Assembly (NCBI GenBank): GCA_029582265.1
Contig: CM055816.1
Span: 99,665,039-99,729,038, forward strand
Reading direction: 5' to 3'
Source of the DNA: Zoroaster sp. YZ-2022
Lineage: Eukaryota; Echinodermata; Asteroidea; Forcipulatida; Zoroasteridae
DNA: 64,000 nt
Positions 54,803-64,000 of this stretch are shown in pieces. The translations under genes and the position numbers were made by a program. Below the pieces are notes generated by a model. It saw only the letters and a program-made list of their open reading frames with translations. It ran no database searches and was not told the DNA's origin. Positions within the stretch are counted from its first letter, which is position 1. Each line of letters begins with the position of its first letter.

Positions 54803-55810
54803 TTCCGAAGGAGTGCCTGGTGGTCTTCCATGTAGACCACAAGACGGCAATCGTGAAGACGACGAAAATAACCAGTGGAAAGCGATCAGTCGGGAGAGAA
54901 GTAACAGTACAATCCTGTGTATGTCAGGTAAAATAAAGAGCAATTTGTTTTGATGTTCATTGGCTGGAGATGTGTAATTGGTGGGGATGGGGGAACGAAA
55001 CAAAGTGCCTGTATTTATCTTCAAGCAAACTTGATTCTGATTGGTCGATCCATGGCAAAAACGGTGTGATATTATACTGTATTGTACGGTCCATATCGCA
55101 CCCTGCGTATTGCGCTGTTCTAACTCCGCGTAATTGCGCTATTTTAAGCCATACGCCAAATGTACAGCTGCATAATTCACTGTAAATTCAAAAGTGGCGC
55201 ATTTGCGTCCCATCGGCACATGTGTTTAGATGCGATTACTTGTTATACATGCACGCGTTTTTTACATTATATTTTCCGTGTACAGCATGCGTATTCCACC
55301 TTAACTGTGCGTCAAGTTTGCTTGAAGATAAATTCGTTATCCCACTCGCGCGTGTGTAGTATATGGGACACAGACGCTCTTTATTACCCCGTGTTCCACG
55401 CACGCGAGTGGGATAACTAATAATATAGTAAAGAAAAAGTTGCTTAAAAATGACAACAAACTGGAAGCCACATTTTTCTTTTATGGGTTCATAACATTTA
55501 ATTAAACTTCAGATGTTCACTTGTAACCAAGGTAACCAACCGATTTCCCTAAAAGGTTTGATTACCTGTGATGATGTATGGTCCAGCTGCTCCATGATGC
55601 AATCTAGAAGTAAACAGGACGGTGCGGGGAGGGGAGGGGGGAGTCTTGGGGTAGCACAGTCAAACCCTCATCCCCGCCCATGACTGAGAGCATACTTTTA
55701 ATTCACATTTGATTCCCTTGAATTTAGATGATCACACCGTTCTAAACGAAGCAGACAGGAATTATGGCACGACCTACGACAAGAAAAGGCAAAAGAAAAC
55801 CAGTACCAAG
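54803..55810 (+). CDS. Two internal exons of an unidentified host gene
   Basis: Exon a, 54803-54927 (125 bp), follows an ACAAATGCAG acceptor and ends TCAG|GTAAAA. Exon b, 55728-55810 (83 bp), follows TTGAATTTAG and ends AAG|GTAAGG. The phases agree (one base left, two bases taken up) and the joined frame is open: SEGVPGGLPCRPQDGNREDD and onward, then DDHTVLNEADRNYGTTYDKK and a basic end RQKKTSTK. The protein part is hydrophilic with no recognised domain; the basic end could be a nuclear signal. Exons before and after are not found; a piggyBac fragment lies to the right. Four matching splice sites with a kept frame support a real gene. Confidence 0.55.
55013..55425. repeat. Two nested inverted repeats in the intron
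   Basis: TTTATCTTCAAGCAAACTTG (55013) is mirrored at about 55309-55332; GTTATCCCACTCGCGCGTG (about 55338) is mirrored by CACGCACGCGAGTGGGATAA-C (about 55395-55416). Confidence 0.85.
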
Positions 55811-56046
55811 GTAAGGAATTTGCTTAATGACATCACTGCACATTCTACCTGATTTAGAATGACACCCATTTGACAAAATAAAAATAAAAGTGGCATGAAG
55901 CACAGAGAAAATGCGTAACAAAATAAACTTTGAGCGCCCAGCAGGGTGGATATGTGCGCGCTACAAATCTTCTATCATTATCATTGTCATTATCATTATT
56001 ACCAAAACGCATAGGTTTTGTACATGAATTTTGAAGCAGGTAAATC

Positions 56047-56452
56047 TTAACCCTTTGAATCCGAGCGGCCGGTTTTCCGGCCGCGCGCGAGAAGTCCCAA
56101 AACCCCAGCGGCCGGTATACCGGCCGCTGATCACGTGCGTTTGTTTACAAACATCGAACCGTTCTCATGCGACCTTTGGACTATGATCTCAGGGCTTTGT
56201 CTCATGATAAAATTGACCAATAGGAACTGTCGTTTGAACAGGACATATCCATGCTTTGTTTCATGCCATACATGTGTGTTTAGATTGTTCTTTCGAGTAT
56301 TTTCATCGTGATTTATCTAAAATAAATCGGTCAAAATGGCGCATCGTTATCTGTCAGCCGACGATGTGTGTGCAAGGGTCTTCAGCTCAGACGAGGAAGA
56401 TATGGATGATATTGTGATATATGTACAAGTTATATACCATATTGAAGCTTGA
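56047..56452 (+). mobile_element. piggyBac left end with start of transposase
   Basis: TTAA at 56047-56050 followed by CCCTTTGAATCCGAGC, a piggyBac-type terminus. Two subterminal palindromes follow (GCGGCCGGTTTTCCGGCCGC and the perfect AGCGGCCGGTATACCGGCCG-CT at 56107-56128). ATG 56336 opens MAHRYLSADDVCARVFSSDE with an acidic EDMDD run, the typical start of PGBD4-like transposases. It stops after 38 codons; the catalytic core and right end are missing. Confidence 0.75.
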
Positions 56453-57834
56453 GGGCCTCTAAGATCAATTTTTTTTTGCTGCACTCATTTTTCAACAGTC
56501 AAGAAGCTTGTGAAAGTGGAAACATGTCACAAGACTGTAACCTCACATTAAAACGGTATAAAATGTTATTTTATTTTATTTTAATTTATTTTATTTTATT
56601 AAATTTATTATATTTTCATTTTAATTTTTTTGCATTTTATTGTATTTTTTTTTAAATTTTATTTTAGTTTATTTGATTCCATTCTATTTCTCATTTCAGT
56701 TTATTTAATTTCACGTAAGTAGAATTGCCCACATACATCATTCAGGGACAGTGCAATAGACACCTTGTAGTGCTCACTGTTGGTTGTCAAATTACTCTAT
56801 CCAATGATGTGTACATGTACAGCTTCTACTTCTACCTTTGATACTACCCCTGTATTAGGGAACTCTTTGTTTCACGCTAGAAATCCATCCAAAAGTATAA
56901 CGGAAACAATATTAGTATTATGTGTATACACTGTATAAATAAATTTTAACTCAATAATTTAATTATTTTACTGCTAATGTTGATGTTACCCATGCAAAAC
57001 TGTACTTGATATGAAATAAAACTTTATTGTTCTATGTAACTTCACTTGTAATTTTCTCTGTTTAGGCTTTGTACTTTATTTTCAGGGTTTTTTTCTGCAG
57101 CATTTTATATTTTAACTATTAACCACGATAAAATGCCATGATTATTATTATTATTATTTAAAAAAAAAAAGCCAAGAACAGTCACGTCAGATTATACTTT
57201 GTACGTTTTACATATTTGTCACAAAAAATACAACCAGAAAAGGGGGTTTGTACGAGGAATTTATCCATTATTGTGTTTACAATTTGTCATACAAAATTAA
57301 AGAAAGAAGGGACTTTGAAAAAGTGTAACCTGCGTAAATTTGTACCCATGAACACGTATAAAGATGGGCAAAGAGAATGTGATTGGGTAGAGAATAATCT
57401 TAAAATTAATGGGACCATAGAGAACTCGCGAGGGGCACGCGGAATTGTCCGATGTTGTAACCGGGATATCCGAGCATACTGAGACCATGACTACAGCGTG
57501 CTGAAATGCCTGGCTACGTCATCCGGATAGCTGAGCACGCCGGATAGCTGAGACCGTGACACCGGCCTCGGCCTCCCGTACCGCCGTATAGTATCGACTA
57601 GTTCGTGCAGTAGACTAGTATCGGTAAAAAAAAATTCAGCCCTCCCCGGCGTCAGTTCTCCGTATTAACTAAAAGCATGGAGCAAAGTATGTGAAAATAA
57701 CGTCCCATCATACCATTACTAGTAGTAGATTTTAGAGAGTAGACCTAATTTATTTTATATGATTTATTTAGTTTAATTACTGCAGTGCAGTGAAACATAC
57801 TTCTAATCTCAATTTACTAGCACAACTTCAATTC
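56453..57834. other. Non-coding stretch
   Basis: 56555-56710 is a TTTTATTTTA-rich tract; 57515-57560 holds two CCGGATAGCTGAG words. No gene seen. Confidence 0.45.
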
Positions 57835-58017
57835 TTACGAATTCACGCAATCCCGGACTCGCTCCCATGCAGCCTTCTTCTCCCTTTTTGTTATTGTTGT
57901 GCCCATTAGAGGCGCCTCGATTATCCAATTTTCTTCAAGATACGCCGTTGCAAGAGCTACATCCATGTCACTGCTGAAGGGTGTCGCCTTTCCGGTTTTT
58001 TTTGTCTGTTTTGTCAC
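57835..58017 (-). pseudogene. Myb/SANT-like first exon of a second Harbinger-type element
   Basis: ATG 58017 (MTKQTKKTGKATPFSSDMDV) opens 60 codons including LATAYLEENWIIEAPLMGTT and KKAAWERVRDCVN, which resembles the Myb/SANT-like proteins of Harbinger elements (spaced Trp, AW-x-x-V). Near its end TTC|GTAAGAATTG is a possible donor. Upstream are three 13-base TTTTGTCACTCAT-like repeats (about 57998-58045). No transposase or TIR is found nearby, so it is a fragment. Confidence 0.45.
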
Positions 58018-58049
58018 TCATTTTGTCACTCATTTTGTCACTCACGGAT

Positions 58050-58920
58050 ATGGATACGAATAGCAGACGACATCCACTTTTTCACTTTTCGCTTTTTACG
58101 CATGCGCATTTGGCATGACATTTCTTGCTCAACGTATCAATAAATTGTTTTGGCCGTGAAATACGTTCACCATAAGCAAATATTTTCTGCTATAGTAAGC
58201 GGCGATTCTTCGCTTACGGTAACGCGTTCCATGAAATTGGCCAAAGGCCAGCGATACGACAATCTGTTTTCTTTTTGCGATGCCGTAAATTAAACTAAAC
58301 AATCACAAACAATGATGGCGCACTTTATAAGCCTAACACACGCGTACACGCACTGCATGCATATCATGCATGTAAAAACAAAAAACGTAGACGTGACATG
58401 TACTACACATAGGCCATGGGCCGTACTGACATAAGGGTTTCATTTTTAAAGTTTTGTTCCACTCATCAAGGCAGTACACAAAACTGCACTTTATGAGTAG
58501 GTAATGATATCTAGAACAAGAATTGCATTGTTCTTTTTAATTTAACTTGCACATATTAGGGAAATAAAGAAATACATATTGATGTTTTTTTGTTTGTTTT
58601 TTTTAATTTAGAACCATCATTTCGACCTATTAGGCATTTTTTTGGTAATCTGTTTTTCTAATAACAATGTAGGCCTATGTTTACATAAATATCATCCTAC
58701 CAGATAATTAACGACTAAAATATGGCACAAAATAATGTGGCCAGACAAGAAAAATATTGTGTTTCTCTGTGATATTATCTTTAATTTACATATTTTTCTC
58801 CATATATTCAAATAATTTCAGTAAGTTGATTTATACAAAATATTTACACATTGTCTGAGTGACTGGCTTAGAACAAACTTTATTCATGACATTTGTTTTC
58901 TTATTACTGTGTTAAGGGTA
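58050..58920. other. Non-coding stretch
   Basis: No gene seen. AT-rich with one short GC-richer part near 58180-58270. Confidence 0.4.
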
Positions 58921-58924
58921 GACA

Positions 58925-59100
58925 GAACAGTACCATATCTATCAAATGTGAGAGGCAAATAATAATGTTTCTCTATTACTTATTCACAATATGCTGACAA
59001 ATAGCTACCCATATTTGTCAGCTCCTGACATACATGTACACTAATAGAGATGAATAAAATCTGCCTCTCACATTTGAAAGAGAAGTGGTATTTTGTCTAT
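58925..59100. repeat. Inverted repeat with CAAATGTGAGAGGCA arms
   Basis: CAAATGTGAGAGGCA near 58945 is mirrored by TGCCTCTCACATTTG near 59070, with weaker matches outside. A MITE-like foldback. Confidence 0.75.
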
Positions 59101-59208
59101 AAAATATATTTATAACCTTAAAATTGTGGCCACAATTTTTTTTTACGTTTGTCATTCACACATTCACAAGTCTGACAGATTTAGATTTTCATGAATCATA
59201 TTATAATT

Positions 59209-59436
59209 AAGGACAGAGATAGTATCAGTACGCTGTGCCCTGATGAATATCCATGACTGGTACGCACGGTAAATGGGCGGCGCTTACTCGTCAACAACAA
59301 GTTAAACTATTTTACACATGACCCACCCACAGCAATGTATCTCACCAATCACGGGCTGCATTTTTTTTGTGGCCGTCGAACGATCGCATAATCAATATTC
59401 ATAAGGGTGCGATGCACTGACTCTATCTCTGTCCTT
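59209..59436. mobile_element. 228-bp MITE
   Basis: AAGGACAGAGATAGTATCAG at the left and the inverse of AAGGACAGAGATAGAGTCAG at the right. No coding. The target duplication is not certain. Confidence 0.8.
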
Positions 59437-60539
59437 GATTATTGTTGATTACAGATCCCATGTTGAGTATTGAAATGGTGTTTTGGAGGCCAGTGTCAGC
59501 CACGATTGGACTAAAATTTAAAAAAATTTAAAACATTTGTTTGAAAGTTGGCATCAAATTGAATACACCATATTCCGGACATTACTTCATTGGCTCATTT
59601 CGAATCATGTTACACACTTTTCCCAACTGAAAGTAACAACAAAAGTATAATTTGGAGAAAAATATAAAATTTGGACTGAATCCATAGAACTCTAGACACT
59701 ACATGTAGCCAAAACAATTGTCCATGTATACAGGTCCCTCTGATCCCTCTATTTTCTTACACACATTTTTACATGTAACTACAGGCGCAGATCCAGGCGT
59801 TTTACCAGGCAAGGGTCCACCCAAAAAAAGGTTGCCAAAATTCACAGAAATACACATCATATCCGAGATTACCAAGTACACGTGGTTGCTGGAATGTACT
59901 TGGTTACAGTACTCCATCCAAGCTTGAATATGTAACATGACCACTGGTGTGCATTTTGTGATCTTCGTACACACCATGTAACTGAATACATACATTTATA
60001 AAGATGTTCCCACTGGAGTACGCAGTGATGTTACTTTAAATTCTAGCCCGGATAGCTAATATAAAATTTAAAGTTATGTTTCACTATAACTTGAGCCCAC
60101 TAAATGACCCACAATATTTAAATTTGGTCAATATAACATTTTGCCCTTCTCTTGTTCAAATATTGGTGAAATCGATTAATTATTTAATGCGATATAAGGA
60201 AAACAATTATGTACCCCATAAACCCAAATTACCACATTTATCGGGCTACTCAAATAATTATTTGATTTTACTATCATTTGGACAGAAGAAAGACAAGATG
60301 TTATATTTATCGAATTTAATAACCATTGATCATGTAGTAGTCCTGTTTTAAGGGTAGATGCTCCAACGCAAAGATGGGTATTTTTTTTCTATTTATGCAA
60401 TGGCAAAAGTAAATCTCATTACAAAATACATGTACAAATTTGGACTGTTCCTTTTCATTTGGCTTCTGGCAAACATAAATTTCACCTTGTGTTATATTTT
60501 GCACCATTGCATGGCCAGGTGGTCAGTTATACACCCCAT
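59437..60539. other. Non-coding stretch
   Basis: I see no gene. The frame at 60076-60351 has no recognisable content. Confidence 0.4.
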
Positions 60540-62456
60540 TCATTTATAAGATGAAAACGTAATCCTGTACATTTCAGTTGATTTCTCATTCTTCATCTTC
60601 ATCTTCATCATCCTCATTGTTTCATCTTCTTCATGTGCGTGCTTTTCATTGTGACAATATGTGCACTTGCAAAGTTCAGAGCATGGCAATTTGTTCTTTA
60701 CACAGGAACATGCTGATGTCTCACATTTAGACTTTCTACAGCTGCAATGTGTCAGCTCAAGGACTTCATCTGGTGCTGGGGCAAGGTCCATCCAGTCAAT
60801 GATGAGATGATCACCATCCATTTGCCATCCATGGCCAACTGGGGAGGGCGTGTCTGGGTTAGAAATTAAACTCCTCTTCCAGATTGCCGACTGGTAGTTT
60901 GATCTCAGCATGTGTTTCTTTAAAGAGTCTTGATTCGGTGGCATTGCTGACTCTGACTTGTTCTCATGTATTTTAAAATGTCTGTACCGGGCCTCATTTA
61001 CGGATGATGTGCCCTTCTGGTTTGTAGACTGAACATGTAAATTTCTCCAGAGATTCAGCTACAGCTGGTGACAGAGTGAATGATTCTCCTAAGTCTGCAA
61101 ATGATCCGTATGCTGCCGTTCCTCCATTCTCTTCCATATGTTTACCTTTCCTTACCGTGCAAGGAACTCACACTGTCGCATCCCGTGAATACATGTAAAC
61201 CTATAAGTGCTCTTGTTTTCTCGATTCCAAGTGATTCATTGATAGCTGTCAAGTTGACTATCCTCTTTACCTTCTGGCCGGTATAGAAATACACATTTCC
61301 TTCTGATGTTATTTCCTTGCATAGTGTCACACCCATGACGAATACGTCAGTGTCAGGGCTCTTTATGATGACATTAGCTGTGTCAGTAGTAGCAAACTTA
61401 CTGTGAAGCAACAAGCGAGTATCAGCTTCCTCGTGGTTGCAGTAGAGCTCTACAATTGGTTGAACCAGTATTTGACCACTGCGCACAGAAAATGAGTGGC
61501 ACTCCTCTCCATGAGCTAAGTAGACGGTCACCTCTCCTAAGATCGATGCTGATGATGCCTGGCCCCATGCAGTGAACATAAACTTCACCAAATCCTCCTT
61601 ATTTGGACCATGGCTCAAGAATTTCTTCCATTGTCGTGGAACTTTCATTTGTCTTCCATATATTTTCAAAGTTTGCACACCGTTAGAACTCGCTCATTTT
61701 CGGATGGTTCATCTGAAGCGCCAATGAGCCATGCTAGAAAATTGTAAAGTTGCACAGGAACAAGGCGACGGGCTGTGGCTAATGTCAAATCTTGTCCTGT
61801 TTGTGGCCATGCCGTGCACACATGTACCTCTTGGACAGCAAATCTAAGCTGTCTAGCTGTAAAGTACATGTCACTCACTGAAATGTCTGGGCTTCTACAC
61901 GTACCTTTTTGTTTATGCTCCAAATCAGATTCACTATCACTTGAGGTGTCTGACTCGCTACTTGGCATTGTATCTTCTTGTAGATTAACCAGGTCTACAG
62001 CTATATCCTCAGCTTCTACAGTTCTGGAAATGACAACTTCACTTTCATAGCGTCGTGTTGGTCGCAAAAACTGAAGTTGTGGATAGGAGCGTTGCAGACG
62101 CTTTTTGAGGTTATATGATCTGTACCTGAGGCATCCAACCCTTGAACTTCTTGAACAGTCTTGATGAACTGTGCTGTAAGTTTTGTCATCCTGATGGCAC
62201 CCTGTTGTTTAAGTATCTGCTCATCAATAACATCTTTGCAAAATTTTGAATACGACTCTGCATACGAAATATCGGTCGTTTCTTCTGGCAGCTTCCTACT
62301 GAGAAAACGAGTTGTGTTACGAAAACAACTCGGGTGGTATCGTGCCTCTGAGGCAACAAGGTCCCTGCCACGCATTTGCAGTAGTAGCGATTCATTACAC
62401 GTGAGTTCAGCAGCCTTTCTGAGTTTTCCTGCATCTATTGTCTCACAGCGAGTCAA
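60540..62456 (-). pseudogene. Uncharacterised mobile-element gene with PIN-like and CXC-like regions
   Basis: Minus-strand pieces in order: 62456-62016 (ARYHPSCFRNTTRFLSRKL), 62067-61666 (acidic SSESDTSSDSESDLEH, then QLRFAVQEVHVCTAWPQTGQ), 61678-61142 (NHEEADTRLLLHSKF, IIKSPDTDVFVMGVTL, ALIGLHVFTGCDSVSSLHGK), and 60944-60540 (PPNQDSLKKHMLRSNYQSAI, then HCSCRKSKCETSACSCVKNK). The EADTR and SPDTDV acids resemble the metal-binding strands of PIN/FEN-type nucleases. The cysteine series resembles a CXC domain of tesmin/TSO1 type. The pieces are in different frames, so introns or frameshifts separate them. I recall such proteins as repeated, unnamed families in hydra, coral and echinoderm genomes. 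The 5' end runs into the N gap. Confidence 0.6.
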
Positions 62457-62515
62457 TGGCTCTCTCTTTCTCTTACTGGTCAGTTTATCCCTTATCCAGT
62501 GATCAGCATGACAAA

Positions 62516-63015
62516 NNNNNNNNNNNNNNNNNNNNNNNNNNNNNNNNNNNNNNNNNNNNNNNNNNNNNNNNNNNNNNNNNNNNNNNNNNNNNNNNNNNNN
62601 NNNNNNNNNNNNNNNNNNNNNNNNNNNNNNNNNNNNNNNNNNNNNNNNNNNNNNNNNNNNNNNNNNNNNNNNNNNNNNNNNNNNNNNNNNNNNNNNNNNN
62701 NNNNNNNNNNNNNNNNNNNNNNNNNNNNNNNNNNNNNNNNNNNNNNNNNNNNNNNNNNNNNNNNNNNNNNNNNNNNNNNNNNNNNNNNNNNNNNNNNNNN
62801 NNNNNNNNNNNNNNNNNNNNNNNNNNNNNNNNNNNNNNNNNNNNNNNNNNNNNNNNNNNNNNNNNNNNNNNNNNNNNNNNNNNNNNNNNNNNNNNNNNNN
62901 NNNNNNNNNNNNNNNNNNNNNNNNNNNNNNNNNNNNNNNNNNNNNNNNNNNNNNNNNNNNNNNNNNNNNNNNNNNNNNNNNNNNNNNNNNNNNNNNNNNN
63001 NNNNNNNNNNNNNNN
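62516..63015. other. Assembly gap (500 N)
   Basis: Exactly 500 N, a default-length scaffold gap. Confidence 1.
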
Positions 63016-63198
63016 TTGTTTGGTCAAGCATCGAAACTAACGTGTTACCGCAACCGTCTGGCATGTACATTGACCACACGCATCACGGCGATCGTTATTT
63101 TCACGTTACCGTTCATTGTGTGTATTTCGGTCAGACTGGGTGACCGTCAACAACAACAATTCTCCTTCTTCCAACATTCTCGCTGTTTTCATACCAAT

Positions 63199-64000
63199 AT
63201 GGCTGAGGGAGAAGACAACCCACCGCCAGAACTGGTAGAGGATAAGCCACAAGTGGGAGCTGTAGCGATCAAACTTTAATTCCCATTTTGGCCCGCTGAT
63301 CCCATCATCTGGTTCGTTGCCTGCAAGCAGAAGCACAGCTTCTCACCTTCGTGGAATCAAACGTGAGAGACACACAAAATTCCGCTCACATTATCGCATC
63401 GCTGCAGCCTGAATTTATCCAAGAAGTCCGCCGAACTTGTCATCTCGCCACCAAAGGAGACCTTATGCCATACTAAAGGAACAGTTGATTAAGCGCACAT
63501 CCGCCCTCGGAACAGAAACGTGTCCAGATGCCTTACAGAGGAAGAATTAGAGAGATAAGAAACCATTCAGCTACCTCCGGACGGATGCGTCAGCTTTTTG
63601 GGTGAAAGCGCAAACTCAGAAGATGGTATTCTCAAACAGCTCTTTTGCAGCGTCTTCCATCCAACGGCACGTAACTTATTCTAGCTTCATCGAGTGATAC
63701 CGTGACATTGGATCAATCTTAGCCATTCTGCTGATTGGCATTCTTGAAGCTTTCTGTTCAGCAGCAATGCTGTCAGCGTCCCACCACCTCCAACTTTGGA
63801 GCTCGCTGGTTTACGCGAACAGATTGCAAATCTCACGCTTCAGGTGAATGCCCTGCAATCCACGATCAAACGCTCGAAGTCTCGTAGCCGCAGTCGGCCA
63901 CGCCAGAAAGACTCACCGAGTGATTCTTCTGATTCGCCATCCATCTGCTGGTATCACAATCGTTATGGTGATAAAGCTCGCAAATGCAACCCACCATGCA
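63199..64000 (+). pseudogene. gag: Ty3/gypsy gag, decayed, cut by the window end
   Basis: ATG 63199 (MAEGEDNPPPELVEDKPQVG) runs to a TAA at 63277-63279, directly before FPFWPADPIIWF, the conserved start of a gag capsid domain of arthropod-type gypsy elements. Scattered in other frames follow a KGTVD/LIKR part and, near the end, an Arg/Ser-rich stretch (KRSKSRSRSRPRQKDS) and SICWYHNRYGDKARKCNPPC, a C-x3-H-type knuckle region. At least one stop and three frameshifts. The 63016-63198 sequence before it is probably leader or LTR; pol would lie right of the window. Confidence 0.75.

Noticed and set aside
57216..57482. 88-residue plus frame
   Set aside because: No recognisable motif, no splice or promoter context, and no similarity to neighbouring elements.
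62438..63143. Frames running through the second N gap
   Set aside because: Same reason as for the first gap.

Overview
This is eukaryotic DNA, not bacterial: GT-AG spliced exons, satellites, a tRNA-derived SINE, many transposon families and two assembly gaps of exactly 500 N. The transposon content points to a marine invertebrate deuterostome, with an echinoderm the best guess: a Gmr1-type Ty3/gypsy element (a type described from deuterostomes), Polinton, THAP-type ISL2EU, Harbinger, hAT, piggyBac and Helitron pieces, plus frequent ACATGTAC and AGGCCTA words. The species cannot be fixed from sequence alone. Coordinates outside the long open frames were counted by hand and may be off by a base or two.

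Left part (1-20 kb). A broken LINE ORF1 with a zinc knuckle (minus) ends the left edge. Next comes an AT-rich block of tightly packed genes without introns (about 1.36-6.7 kb, 'element A'). It holds an intact 418-residue protein of unknown function on plus, and five minus-strand genes, one of which looks like a remnant of a penton-like minor capsid protein. A MITE-like insertion splits one of its genes. From 7.7 to 8.7 kb there is a two-exon host gene with a ubiquitin-like N-terminus. It is followed by MITEs, a hAT remnant, an ISL2EU transposase remnant and a satellite of about 150 bp period (16.8-19.1 kb).

Middle (20-42 kb). A 9-kb Ty3/gypsy element (AGGG target duplication, tRNA-Pro primer site) has integrase before reverse transcriptase. 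A LINE sits inside its 5' LTR. The gypsy itself sits inside a minus-strand exon whose frame stays open across the empty site. At 30.7-37.1 kb lies a decayed Polinton/adintovirus-like element: packaging ATPase, basic core-type protein, small protein, chromo-integrase, penton-like protein, pVI/pX-like protein, major capsid and adenain-like protease. A two-headed tRNA-Leu SINE has split its ATPase. A spliced zinc-finger gene with a run of 43 aspartates follows.

Right part (42-64 kb). A 5.2-kb element with CCCTTAC termini, built of CCTGTGGTA repeats, has split a Helitron helicase. An apparently intact 3.7-kb Harbinger element follows, with both genes open and a CTG duplication. Then come two phase-matched exons of another host gene, a piggyBac end, a Myb/SANT-like exon, more MITEs, an uncharacterised mobile-element gene with a PIN-like and a CXC-like region, and a gypsy gag cut by the window edge. 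The region is a nested transposon graveyard; clear host genes are few.
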